A DNA stretch of 64,000 bases from Botryosphaeria dothidea (Eukaryota; Ascomycota; Dothideomycetes; Botryosphaeriales; Botryosphaeriaceae), in the NCBI GenBank assembly GCA_011503125.2, contig WWBZ02000033.1, positions 496,001-560,000 on the forward strand. Reading direction: 5' to 3'. A program made the translations under genes and the position numbers. Position 1 is the stretch's first letter. Every line of letters starts with the position of its first letter. This document shows positions 47,187 to 58,337 of this stretch, piece after piece. The notes beneath the pieces were generated by a model that saw nothing but the letters and a program-made list of their open reading frames with translations, made no database searches and was not told where the DNA came from.

Positions 47187-47803
47187 GTGAGCGGGCGGCG
47201 CGAAGGGTCGCAGGGCGGCGGTGGTGATGGGTTGAGCAGGCGCGGTCGGCAGCGCGGGTGAGAGCGAGCAACGGCTGTGAGGAAGGGCGGCTCGCCGCAG
47301 CGTCACGGCGGATGGGGCTGCTACACCTAATTCATCGGCTTCCGGAGCGTTGCGTCGGTCGGCAGCAGTGGCGGGCGCGGGTCGCAAGGGTTGCGGGAGC
47401 GGACAGGGCAGTCGAGGTGCGCGTCGCTGAGGGGGTGGCTTGGTGATGCCGGGGTGTTGCAGAGGGCGAGCAGCGATGAAGGCGAGTTGTTCGGGCGCAG
47501 GCCAGACACTGCCAAGCAAAGCGTGACTAAGCCCTTGACCGGCGCTCGTCGCGGCCTTCCCTGTTGTTGCGCGGCCGATCGGCAAACACGACCATCCATC
47601 GCAAACATCACCCCGTCCGCCGCCGTGCCTGCTCCGGCACAATCGCGCAGTTACTCCGCCCGGCGTCGTCGCAGCAGTCTGGCGCAGATGTGCGCCGACC
47701 CAGCGGGCCTTCCTTTCCGGACCGCGCAATCTTCTCCCTGCGCAAATTAGGCAGCGCGCGCCCTCGGCAAACCGAACATCGTCAAACATCGCTCTGATCC
47801 GTG
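47187..47803. promoter_or_regulatory. Divergent promoter region, ROX3/RAD10
   Basis: Shared 617-bp region between the start codons of ROX3 (-) and RAD10 (+). GC-rich. The minus strand stays open through most of it in the ROX3 frame, so part may be 5' untranslated leader or an upstream extension. No TATA box is obvious. Confidence 0.5.
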
Positions 47804-48916
47804 ATGGCCGATCCCACCGTGCAGCGGCCCAAGGTCCAGCAGCCTAAGCCCGTGGCCCTGCCTGCCCGCAGCGGTCCCGCTTCTATTCTGGTCTCGCCGC
47901 GCCAGAAGGGGAACCCCATCCTCAACAGCATCCGCAACGTGCCCTGGGAGTACTCCGACATCCCGGCCGACTACGTGCTCGGCGCCACCACGTGCGCCCT
48001 GTTCCTGTCACTCAAGTACCACCGCCTGCATCCCGAGTACATCTACTCGCGCATCCGCGCTCTGGCCGGGAAGTACAATCTCCGTGTCATGCTCACCATG
48101 GTCGACATCGAGAACCACGAGGACGCCCTGAAGGAGCTATCAAAGACCTCCCTGATCAACAATGTCACCTTGATCCTCTGCTGGAGCGCTCAGGAGGCCG
48201 GCCGCTATCTCGAGCTCTTCAAGACATACGAGCATGCCGCTCCTACCAGCATCCGTGCTCCCCAGGCCTCCAATTACTCGGAGAAAATGGTCGAGTTCAT
48301 CACCACTCCGCGCAGCATCAACAAGACAGACGCCGTCAGCCTCGTCTCCAACTTCGGCAGCCTGCGCACAGCTATCAACGCCCAGCCTGAAGAGGTAGCG
48401 CTGGTGGCTGGCTGGGGTGAGAAAAAGGTCGATAAATGGTGCAACACAGTCCGCGAGCCCTTCCGCGCCAAGAAGGCTGCGAGACAAAGCGGCTTGACGC
48501 GCGATGAGAGCGATGCCTTCCCATCGACCTTCTCCCGCCAAGCAACAAGGCCGGCGCGAGATTCCCCAGATCCGCGTGTAGCGGCGCGGTTGGGCGTTGG
48601 CGCGCCCGTGCCTGTAGATCAGGATCTTCCCGCCCCAGTGTCGCGTGGGAATCAGGACGCTGAGGAGAGGCCACCCATACTCATCACCGAGGACCTACCC
48701 CTAATGGACCCTGGTGATGACGAGGAGGATGCTTTGCGGGAGATGGAGTTGGCTGCGGCGGCCAATGCGAGCAAAAAGCCAGACAAACCAACAAATGCCA
48801 GCACGGACAAACCCTCCAATGTCGCAACCACATCTAACAAGCGGAAAGCGCCTGAACATGAACCTCTCAGTGAGGGCATACAGGCAGCACTGGCAAGATT
48901 CAGACAGGGAGGCTGA
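47804..48916 (+). CDS. RAD10: DNA repair nuclease subunit ERCC1/Rad10
   Basis: Non-catalytic partner of the XPF/Rad1 nuclease, which cuts 5' of lesions in nucleotide excision repair and trims flaps in recombination. Intronless, 370 residues. The central domain starts at ASILVSPRQKGNPILNSIRN and continues VPWEYSDIPADYVLGATTCA, LFLSLKYHRLHPEYIYSRI, ALAGKYNLRVMLTMVDIENH and LILCWSAQEAGRYLELFKTY, all standard Rad10 motifs. A helix-hairpin-helix pair follows (KTDAVSLVSNFGSLRTAIN and EEVALVAGWGEKKVDKW), which binds XPF. The final 140 residues are disordered and specific to filamentous fungi. The start is the MADPTVQRP methionine. Confidence 0.96.
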   Translation: MADPTVQRPKVQQPKPVALPARSGPASILVSPRQKGNPILNSIRNVPWEYSDIPADYVLGATTCALFLSLKYHRLHPEYIYSRIRALAGKYNLRVMLTMVDIENHEDALKELSKTSLINNVTLILCWSAQEAGRYLELFKTYEHAAPTSIRAPQASNYSEKMVEFITTPRSINKTDAVSLVSNFGSLRTAINAQPEEVALVAGWGEKKVDKWCNTVREPFRAKKAARQSGLTRDESDAFPSTFSRQATRPARDSPDPRVAARLGVGAPVPVDQDLPAPVSRGNQDAEERPPILITEDLPLMDPGDDEEDALREMELAAAANASKKPDKPTNASTDKPSNVATTSNKRKAPEHEPLSEGIQAALARFRQGG

Positions 48917-49096
48917 TGCTCCATGTCACGTAACTTTGCATTCACACGCACAAAAACCATCCATCCACGTTCCGCACAGGTACGAAAAGACCTTGCAGAT
49001 GATACTCTGCATTCAATTCCCAAAGACGGAGCGGCGATAACGCACTACCACGAACCGGATAGATTCGAGTCATTCATCCCCAACCCAAACCCTCTC

Positions 49097-50932
49097 TCAT
49101 ATGTCCAACATCTTCATCCTCGCGGTGACATGCTCCACATTCTGCACACACAACCTCATGTTCCCCAGCTCTTGCATACCCGGCAGTTCCCCACCAATCG
49201 CGTTCTTCTTGAGCTCCAAAATTTGCGGATCTTCGTGCCACCGGTTCTGCCGCCGCACGAACGCCGCCAGCGTTCCGTACACCGTACCTTCGGCCCCTCC
49301 CGCTTCCGCATCCGATGCGTTCCCGATGATCTGGCCTTTGACGACCTTGCGAGCCAGCTCGCGCCACTCGGTGCCGCTCAGCTCCATGCCGAAGCGCACC
49401 GGGCAGTCGGCCGAGCCCGAGTGCATGTGCGCCGGCGCGCTCGCGTCGGCCAGGACGAAAGGTTTCTTCGTTCCTGCGGCGTCGACGCGCTGCGCTTCGG
49501 CGTCGATGGTGGTGAGGAGTTTGTAGACGTTGTCGATGAGCGTCATGAGGAGGGAGATCAGGCCATGGATGTTTTGAGAGGCGGTGGCGTAGGAGCGCGG
49601 GCAGTGCGGACAGTTGAGTACGGTGTTTGCGGTGGCGATGGCGGTGCGTAGGGAGGGTAGAATGAAGGGGAAGTCGTGCGAGGAGAGTGTGTGGAGAGAG
49701 GAGAGGGTGAGGTAGATGTTGGAGAGGCAGGCGCAGGAAAGGCTGCCTGGTGGGGCGATTAGGGGGTGCTGAGCTATGGATTGACCGGGAGGGCTGTCTG
49801 TCGAGCATGTCAGAGCTTGAAAAGTAATAAAGAAGAAATGAGGCTTGGAACACCTACTTTGCGAAGAAATACTCGAGTCGTGTTGTACTTGTTGATGTGC
49901 CGTACCACCGCTTCCCCCAACCTCTCCCATCAATTCCCCAGCTAAGAGTGGATCCAGACTAAAGTTCGATTCCAGCTCGAACAGATCCGCACTCACTCCG
50001 TTTTCGCCTCCATTAGCCCCAGCATCTTCGAAAGCGAATCCCTGAAACCCGCTGAACCCCATCCCTTCAAACCCCATGTCCAGTCCGCTCTCTCCGCTCC
50101 CGTGCCGCTGCTGTTGCGAGCTTCCACTGACGTACCCGCTCGGCGGCGAGACTCCGTTCCTGTTATCGTTCGAGAGAGGTTGGCCGCTAGCATCGGTCAA
50201 GCCTTCGTCACCCCTCCGTCTCTTCCTCGGCCTGCCCATCTGCTTCTGTGGCGAGTAGACGCAGGGAAGGAGGTTTTCGCGGACGCAGCGCTCGCATGCC
50301 GGGTGGTGACCGGAGCATTTGAGTTTGCGGGTACCTTTTTGTTTCTTATATTAGCAGTTTCCTTCTTATGTGAGTCGGCGACGTCTTTCGCTTTGATTGA
50401 CGCTGAGAAGGAGAGGAAGAGGGATTTGTGTAAGAATGGCGTAGCGGATGTCAAACATCTGTATAAACAGGATCGAGGCTCAAGTATCCATAACATGATC
50501 CGAAACCGGATGGAAAGACAAGTGTAAATAGGTATTGCAGGTGAGGCTGTAGCCCAGACGTGAAGGTTTGACTTTTCCTGCGCGGTGACGTCCGGGCAAC
50601 GGTTTCAACAGGCCACACGAGGGCATTCCTGTTCGAAACGTCTTTTCGTAAGGGGATACCTTAATTTTCCATGGATTTTCAGACATGTAAGGTCAAAAAA
50701 AGGAAGAAAGAGAAAATCCGGAAGTCCGTATGCTTTACACCAATTACCCGCGAGTCATGCATGTAAGACAGTCTGTCGAATGAAGAAAACGAAAATGAAA
50801 TGAGAAAAGGTTTCACTCACGGCATTCATCACACGCAGCATGCTTCTTCGGCTCCGGCATGAGGGGCAACGGCGGCGTTTGTTGATGCATCTGCACGGGA
50901 GCAGCAGCATCGTGTTGTCCACCTGGATCCAT
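49097..50932 (-). CDS. Zn2Cys6 transcription factor with AflR-type C-terminal domain
   Basis: Fungal binuclear-cluster regulator. Three exons (50932-50821, 50334-49858, 49797-49097) give 429 residues. The first intron (486 nt, very long for this genome) splits the zinc cluster between its second and third cysteines; joined it reads AACDECRTRKLKCSG and then HHPACERCVRENLLPC, with six correctly placed cysteines, then a basic MGRPRKRRR. The C-terminal half carries the aflatoxin-regulatory-protein (AFLR) domain: CPHCPRSYATASQNIHGLIS, LLMTLIDNVYKLLTTIDAEA, CPVRFGMELSGTEWRELAR and KVVKGQI. Such factors often drive secondary-metabolite clusters, but none is in view. An alternative 42-nt second intron (acceptor at 49816) also keeps phase. 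Confidence 0.87.
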
Positions 50933-52552
50933 GACTGTGTCCCCTCCTTCCGAGACTCGGGATAGGGCCGGAACTCGAAGGCCGAGTGGGATGCACTCGA
51001 CGACTACCTTCCAGCACACGAAGGCTCTAGCTGGTCCGATGTACGACGCGACGGCTCCAATATCGCGAGGTTGTTTGAGTCAGACCATTCGAAGACGAAC
51101 GGAGGGTATTATTAAGCAGCAGCAACGCGGAACGCCGACGCGGACAGGTGAGCAGAGCAGGATAGCAAAACAAGAAAGACCGGGTAGTGGAGAAGCGAGT
51201 CGATAAATGCAGGAAGTAGCAAAGTAAGATGGGAGGCGGGGATGTAAGGGGAAGCCGTTGAAGTTCAAGAAGTGTGTGAACGAGGGGTTTTGCTGCTGAC
51301 TGGCTGACGTGCAGCCAGAAAGGGCTCGGCGCAGCGACAGCAGCCTAGCTAGTTCCTTCCCCAAGCCAAAACCGAAACGCCGCAAAGAACCGAAGGATTT
51401 GCTTCCTACCAGTGCGACGGGGCGGCGAGAACGGTCTCGGTAAGCGGCACGGATCGGGATCGGCAAGATCAGCGTTCGGTCCTCTTCTTAATCGCTGGGC
51501 GATCAATTTTTGTGATGAGGTCCTTCGCGGCCAGCATGACGCTGAAGGCCTCAAGCCGGCGGGCTTGGAAAGCCTGAATCCCTGTCAGCTCCTGTGACAC
51601 ACATACGACGGTATTTGACGATACACCCAAGCCTCAGTCATCTTCGATCTCTGATGGTTTCGAAGCCATGTGGTAGATAGGATTGCTCGATGCGCATGCG
51701 TGGTTGTCGAGTGGTAAGCTTCAATTGTAAGCTTAGTCAGGGAGGAAGCGTCAAAATAGCCGCGCGGGAAACTCTACCAGATTAGCTGCCAGAATGCTGG
51801 GTCTTAACATGATGGTTATTTCTTAAGCGAAGGATCATTGCTGTCAAGTGGGTGGACAGGCATGTATATGCGTATTTGCTTCCCGGGAGGGGCGGGGCTC
51901 GCTTGAGGCTATTCTCACAACACCATTTGCTTTTCGCAAGCTGGAACACGATGTTAAAGTGTTCTGCGTAGGGAGAGAAAGTCAAAGGTGGGGGTACAAA
52001 TACGCCATAGTTCTCGTCCCTGCTACGGTATTGAGTGAAGGAAGGTGAAGACCTGCATAATTGTGTGATCATTGTCAACAGAGATTTGCATACAAGACTC
52101 CTTCAATTTCCCACGCACGCATAATTCGATAAGAAACAAACTGTATGAGAGAATTGCGTTCTCCTAATTCCCATGAAGCAGTACATATCGGAGCCCAGCT
52201 CATCAATAGAACATAAATCATGGAACGAGAAAAGACCAAAAGAACCAATCTCAGCAAAAACCATAACTCCTGCTGGCCATTACCCATCATCAATTTCGTC
52301 AAGTCATGATCAAATAGCGTCGTAAAGAACGCCACTTCCAAGCCTCAAGGAGGAAAAAACGCGTCTCCATCTTCCTAAACTCCCACTCGTCGCTCAGGCT
52401 CTTCGAAAAGCAGAAATCAAGAGAAGAGAGCAAATATAAAAAGGACACACCATGCTTGGGCGGCCCAATGCAAACCAATGCCGCTAACCCACAGTCAATC
52501 CCACACACACAACCCACAATTCAGGAATTCCTCATTTCGAAAACGCTGGCAT
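50933..52552. other. Gene-poor stretch
   Basis: About 1.6 kb upstream of the AflR-type regulator and downstream of the small Cys-rich protein. Only short frames with no domain. The first few hundred bases are the presumed promoter of the regulator. Nothing else seen. Confidence 0.45.
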
Positions 52553-52777
52553 TCAGCGTCTTCCAGCAGCGGCGGCAGCTTTGGCCTTCCTGGCATTGAT
52601 GATGGCCTCGGAGTCGCCATTGAGGCCGCAGATGGAGCAGACTTGGTCCATCTTGAGCGTCTGCCAGATCTCGCCGCCGGCACAGGGTCGCTGCTTCAGG
52701 GCGGCCGGGGGACAATAGGCAGCGAAGACGGTGTTAGTGTGGCCGCAGACGTGGCTGTGGGCGTAGTAGCGGCACAT
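52553..52777 (-). CDS. Small Cys/His-rich protein, 74 residues
   Basis: A short protein beginning MCRYYAHSHVCGHTNTVF and continuing AAYCPPAALKQRPC and GGEIWQTLKMDQVCSICGL, with an Ala/Lys tail. Potential metal ligands are Cys2, His7, His9, Cys11, His13, Cys22, Cys32, Cys47 and Cys50. Similar small proteins starting MC-x-Y-Y-x-H occur widely in filamentous fungi without assigned function; a small zinc-binding role is likely. The start ATG is chosen because the frame has no earlier ATG before an upstream stop, although an unseen 5' exon is possible. No signal peptide, so probably intracellular. Confidence 0.72.
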   Translation of the reverse strand: MCRYYAHSHVCGHTNTVFAAYCPPAALKQRPCAGGEIWQTLKMDQVCSICGLNGDSEAIINARKAKAAAAAGRR

Positions 52778-54534
52778 GTTGGCGGGTTTCTTGTAGTTGT
52801 TGCTGGTTGCACGCTGATGGACTTTTTCGAGGACAGGAGTGGACGGGAGATTGAATTTCTCCCAGATCACTTGGTCGACCGGTCTTGTTTGGATGAGTCT
52901 TGTGAGGCTTCAGCGGCTCGAAGGCCGAAGACTGGAGTGGGGTGAGATGAGACGCCGGGGTGTTTGAATAGAGTGGTTGAAGCCGGGGCCTTGGCTTGTG
53001 CTTGAGGATGATTGAGGCTGACGGTGTTCAATGACTGAGATCTGCAAGGCAAGAAGCCTCAGTGGGGAGGACAGAAGCGAGAGTGGAGAAGATCTGGAGG
53101 CGGTTGCGGAGGCGGAGCCGCGGCGCGTGGCAGTGGATAAAAATGTCCGAGAGAGGAAGGGTTGAGTTTGGGGAGACGGTCCGAATGCAAGGTAATCGTG
53201 CCGGAGAATATTGGAAAACACGAGAAGATGAGGAGGGAGGCAAGCGATGAGAAAGCGCTGATGCAGAGTAAGCAGTAAGACGGCGCATGTTGATGGGCCT
53301 TTTATGTCTGGAGTCATAGTGAGCAATATGAAATCGCAGACGCTTTTTGAGGTTAGTTGGTTTGGTTCGATGGTCAGAAGGATTTGGCAGACGTCTGAGC
53401 AGTGCAGATGGATATGCACTGCAAGCCGAACCGGCCGAGCCATGGTTGTACTCAGGCATGCGGTAAGGAGAGGAAGGTGAGGCCGTTTCGCTGGTGCATT
53501 GGCAAGCATGACAGATTTCTGAGGAAGGAGGGTGGGCCTACTGTCAGCACTTCAGCCTTATGGTAGGGCGTCTGCTGCTGCCGGAATGTGACGGGTGATA
53601 TAGGAGTGAAACCCAGTCGCGTGTACGAGTCGTGGTAACGATAGACATAAGCAGCAGCCTGGCAACGGGCAGCGTCTGGATTGGCTGCGCGACGGCGAGC
53701 AGAGGATGAATCATCGACAGGGCCAATCATGGCGGTTGGCAGCAGTTACATCAGGCGTTCCGTGTGGAAAACGACATGGAAGGTTCGGGACGAAGGGCGC
53801 GCATGTGGGAGCGGGAGGGTGCATAGCAGAGAGTTTCAGTCGAGCATTGCAGCTGCTCTGGGGAGTGTTTGACAAAAAAGCAGCAGCAGGCAAACGGACG
53901 GGGGTGTTTGCCCGCACGCGATCATGACCAGGCTTGCATGCCATCATGACAATTGTCGAAGCAAGGAAGCGGCCGCAGCAGCGCTCTGGAGTAGCGGGGA
54001 AATGGGCGATGCGTGGGAGGAGGTGTGGAGGCGTGAAGATAAACTACAGCCGAGGAGCAGTCTCCGGGGATGCTAAGAGGGGGCCAGGTCCGAGGCAATA
54101 TAGAGGCAATCGGGCGAGCTTACCGGGGACGATGGCAAGGCCGGCAGACAGCAATGTCGTTGCCGCGGACGGAGGCTCTTCTGGTGGTGGTGATGGCGGC
54201 GGCAGCCAATGGAAAAGAGGCTTGACCGCTCTTCTGGCGCATCATCCTGCGACCTCCGCCACCCAGCCTTCTGTCACGGTCCGGATCTCGCGCGCGCTGG
54301 ATGCCATCATGTTGGTATTTTTGTCTTCCAAGCCGATCACCTGCCGTCCGCCACCGCTTGCTTCCGCTGCAGCTGTGCCTCCGCCCGCGCCTGCCTGCAC
54401 CTGCGCCGCGGCCTGCGCTGGCACAGGCGGGCGTGAAGAAGAGGGGCCGTCGTCCGTTTCTCGCCAACACGCCGCCGCATCGCCAACCCCGGCCCTGTCG
54501 TCCGCTGCTCGCCCGCACCGCACCGCACCGCTCT

Positions 54535-54564
54535 GCATCGCATCGCATCGCATCGCATCGCATC
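54535..54564. repeat. GCATC pentanucleotide repeat (6 copies)
   Basis: Six perfect tandem copies of GCATC, preceded within 20 bp by three copies of CCGCA. A simple-sequence repeat in GC-rich spacer, useful as a length marker; no function inferred. Confidence 0.92.
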
Positions 54565-55295
54565 GGCACCAGCATCGCGGGCGCAGGCGCAGGGGCAGCT
54601 CCATCTCATCTCGCAGGCGCGTGCCACGGCGGCGGGAGCTGGCAGCGCCCACGGCTTGGATGGCGCTGCTGGAACGGCGCTGGCGGGCAGTCGTGGCAGT
54701 TTGGCTTCATCGTCAGTGACGCAAGGCTGTGAAGTCAGATCAATGGTCCGGCGATCATAGTGCCGCATCTATACCTGTAGCCCAGCCACACTGCCAACTG
54801 GCACCGACGCGCCGCGGATCAGAGAGGCGACGTTCATGCAGCTACCGGCAGCGAAGCTTTGAACACGTAGCCGTCAGCTGCATGTGGCCTGCCGTCTTGG
54901 TCCAGCGCTCTGGGATGCGCTGCGGGAGGGCCATGGCCCGCCCGATAGTAGTACACCCGCCTGCCCGCCAGCGTAGTGCCCGTCGTTGTTGCCGGTGTGC
55001 TTTTTTTTTCTCTCCGCGACCTCGCGCCCTGAGTCCTGCTGCTGCGCTGTACTGCCAGCGTGCCCTCCACACCATCTCTCTCCAGCGCCAGCGCACCCCT
55101 CCACGCCGGAAAGTATAAGGCGCGCAGCCGTGACCCAGGTGCGCCGAGAGCCAGCCAGCTTCAGTGTCCTGCTAAAACTCTTCCCACCCGCTGAGCACTG
55201 ACCGTTGTTCACCGCCTGCCCTCCATCGCCATATATACTCGCGGAAACAGCCCTGCCACCAGGCGCAATGGGAATTACGGCGCCCAGACTCTTTG

Positions 55296-55505
55296 CCAAT
55301 CAGTCCTTCCACCGCTTCAAATCCGCCGGTGACGTCTTCAGTTGACGTGCGTGCGAGTATTGTATGCCGCCTGCGCCCCGTCCCCGCTGCCATTGGCCAT
55401 TGGCTGATGCTCGACACCAGCCTGCTTTCCTTCTCGAATGCTTCTGATACCCCGGCTCCGCTATGTTCCTGTAGAGGTAAACTCCGCTCCCCGTATAGTG
55501 CCAAT
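55296..55505. promoter_or_regulatory. Cluster of CCAAT boxes
   Basis: Four CCAAT pentamers occur in 210 bp: forward at 55296 and 55501, reverse (ATTGG) as a close pair at 55392 and 55399. The fungal HAP (NF-Y-like) complex binds this element. They lie 0.7-0.9 kb upstream of the 14-3-3-like start codon, plausible for its promoter. Four chance hits in this length is more than expected but not decisive. Confidence 0.4.
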
Positions 55506-56204
55506 CCTCCGGCCTAGCGCGCGTCATCTGCGACACAGCCTGGACCGATCTTCAGGCCAGCGAAAGCTTCCTCCACCGCTGGAAGCTTGGGCGAGCATGC
55601 GCGCTGACACCCGCCAGGCTCTACCACCATCATCATAGTCCTTCCGTCTCTTTTGCATCATTAGCTCTCCAGATACCCGAGTCGGCTTTGCATTGCTGCC
55701 CGCCGCACTCACCCGAAACATATCCTCTGTAACGGCGGCTTTTTGTCTTTCCCTGCGTCCACCATCCTAATAATCACCATCGTATCGCCTCTCCAGCATT
55801 GCGCGCCATCGACCATCCGGAAATTGCCCTTGTGTTGCTTAGTCGCCGCCTGGGTTACACCCGAGCAAACACCAAACGCCAGCACCAGAACCTCTAATAT
55901 AATCCGCTGACGATTGCTCGCGCCGTGCCATTGGCAGCTGCTCTTGACCACGACGTGTTGTCCGAGCCCTCCACTTTCGTTCTGCGGCGTTGAAGGGCGG
56001 CAGTGCATGGGTGTGGCCTCCAAGGTACGTCCGTGAGCTCTGATCGTCCTTGCCTTGCGGCCTGATCTTCCTGGTGCCGGGCGGACACGTCGCGACTGGA
56101 GTTCGAAGAACACCAAAGCTCTTGCGCACTGCAACCATCTCCAATTGCAAGCGCATTCCGTTTCTAAGAGGCGCGCAGGGCATTCACCTACCACCCTTGC
56201 GACA

Positions 56205-58337
56205 ATGGCCAGCTCCGATGTGGACCTCAAGCACCTGGGCCGCATCTCCGTGGCCATCGAACCGAAGAACCCGATCCTGGCAGCATCGTTACGGCAGATT
56301 GAGGGCAATTCGATAATGCTGGCGCCACGGCTGTACCGCGCCCGCAAGATGCGCAAGCTGGATACGTCGCGGGACACGAAGTCGTTGTCGAACTATCAGC
56401 ACATCTTGTGGCTGGCACGTGAGGGTCTTTCCATTTTGGAAGTCGACGTGCTGCCCTACACACAGCAAGGACAGTACGGCGCCGAGGCTGCCGTGCTTAC
56501 CGCAAAACTGCGCGCCTCCTTCCTGCACATCTTCGCCTTATTCCACAACCAGCCCCCGGTCACCAAGATCGATCCCAGATCTTCTCCCCCATCCACAAAG
56601 CTCGACCCAAGATCTTCTTCCACGACCTCTGCTCCTGCAGTTGCTGCGCCTGCACCTGCCCACGCCAAAACCCATCGTCCGTCGGGCTCAAAAGGATCTA
56701 ACAGCAGCGATCCCCATACCCCTCCACGCGCGAACCAGAGCAAACCAAAAGACCCCGGCGCCCGCACAACAGGTCTTCGCGATCCCGTCGGCTCCATAAC
56801 CTCTGAGACTTCTTTTGTCACCAATCCCTACGCTTCCAACAACCCCGCCAAATCATCCAACGGCGCAGTGCAATCTCCTCAACCCCCTCCCGGTCTTCCT
56901 GGCCTTCCTTCAGCACCTCGTCCCTCAGCATTCATCCTACCACCGCTCAACTTCTTACCAATGGCCGAGAGTTACTTTTCCAACGCCAGCCGTCTCGCTG
57001 CAGCCTATCTGCCTGGCTCTCATCCCCTCCGTCTTTCCGTCGAGGTCGAGCACTGCGCTTTTATCTGGGACTGCCTCCACGATCATCAGTACGCTCGTCG
57101 CCTCGCGCGCCACACCATTCGAGAGGTCTACCACGCTAAGGAAGGCATGGATGACGAGGACTTTGAAGATGCCGCAAAGATGGTTGACCACCTGGGCAAA
57201 GTCATGAAGCGCAAGAGTATCGACACCACTCCGAAGATGGCTGGAGCTGCTTCTCCCCCCGGCGCGAAGGACGGCAGTCCAATCACGAAGCAAGACTGGA
57301 TGGATCGCGAAGCTCGTGCTGTTGGTGGAGGACTGCGCGGTGTCGCTCACGTCCAGGGTCAGCTGGGTAAGTCAAAATTCCAAGATCTTTTGGGCATCAA
57401 TATCGATAACTCTTAGTTTCCGACAGCACGTATCTACGAGACCCTCAATCCTTCCGAGATGACCGCACCGCTACAGGACCTACCCGATCTCGCGCTAGCC
57501 GACGACCTGCTCGAAGAGATCCAAGGATATGACGGCACGGAGGAACCAGAGGACGGAGAGGAGGAGGACTGGAGCCTGCGCTATCACCCAGATAGCTTCA
57601 AGATGCGCAAGATCGGTGGACCCGCGCGCGACTTTCCCAACGCCGTTGTCGACTACGAGCTCGTCCCCAGTTACGACCCGGTCCTCGTTGCTGAAATTCT
57701 CCGGGCTGCCGTTTCCAGGAATGAGCGCTTCATCGCGGAACGCATCATCCTGCGGGGTGGTGGTCCCGTCGACATTCCGGACGTTCCCGCCGCCGCCGAC
57801 GCCAACAAGGGAGACGATGAGCTCCCCGAGTACGACTGGTCTCCTCGAGTCTGGCGCCTCGGCGGAGTGAGGCTTAAGCCGGCCGCGTTCGTCGCCGATC
57901 TTAGGCACGAGGCCACTCGCTCCGCTGTGGCACCGCCAGCTTCAGGAGCTCCTCCGAGAGCTCCTAGGCTGACGGCCGTCCAGCCCGCGGAGATCAGCAC
58001 CGGCTCGGGGGCTCCTCTCGTCTCTCTGGCCAAGCTAAGGGAGGAGGAGAGGTGGGAGGAGGAGATGGAGGCGTTGGAGGCGGAGATCCGTCTCCAGATG
58101 GAGATGCAGGAGCTGGGGATGGTGTTGGGGATGGTGGTGGTTGAGGAGATGGCGGCGGAGAAGGAGATGCTTCTCCGCCAGGAGATCGAGGCGGAGATGG
58201 CGGAGCAGGGGATGGATGCGGTGGAGACGAGGCTGGTGGCGGCGGTCTGGAGAGAGATTGCGGCGCTGAAGGCGTGCGGCGGCGTCCTGCCGTGCTCCTT
58301 CGGCGTTGCTCTCGACACCATGGCGCTGTCGGGCTGA
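56205..58337 (+). CDS. Divergent 14-3-3-like protein with large disordered insert
   Basis: Two exons (56205-57366, 57427-58337) encode 690 residues. Helical segments match the 14-3-3 fold in order: EGNSIMLAPRLYRARKMRKL, LSNYQHILWLAREGLSILEV, GAEAAVLTAKLRASFLHIF and, after a Pro/Ser-rich insert of about 150 residues, AESYFSNASRLAAAYLPGSH, HPLRLSVEVEHCAFIWDCLH and ARRLARHTIREVYHAKEGM. The last blocks mirror the canonical HPIRLGLALNFSVFYYEI region. The insert separates the fourth and fifth helix groups. A second region after residue 400 (YHPDSFKMRKIGGPARDFP and VLVAEILRAAVSRNERFIAE) is conserved in fungi but unnamed; the end is a Glu/Met-rich coiled coil. Unspliced, the frame stops at 57416 as a 403-residue form. 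Phosphopeptide binding is inferred only. Confidence 0.75.

Larger units (their letters stand above)
52778..56204. other. 3.4 kb gene-poor, GC-rich stretch
   Basis: Many frames are open at once on both strands but none carries a domain, so I see no gene. It holds a GCATC repeat at 54535 and a cluster of CCAAT boxes at 55296-55505. The right third probably is the promoter and a long 5' leader of the 14-3-3-like gene. Confidence 0.4.

Noticed and set aside
47187..47789. N-terminal extension of ROX3 up to 47789
   Set aside because: The frame stays open, but the sequence is unlike Rox3 proteins and would leave only about 15 bp to the RAD10 start. The MSVDPPQKRQR methionine fits the family.
51700..51775. 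tRNA-like D-arm sequence (GTTGTCGAGTGGTAAGC)
   Set aside because: Resembles a Ser/Leu tRNA D arm, but there is no matching T arm, acceptor stem or polymerase III terminator.
53934..54719. 261-codon plus-strand frame
   Set aside because: Low-complexity, runs through a GCATC repeat, other frames are equally open, and no domain is present.
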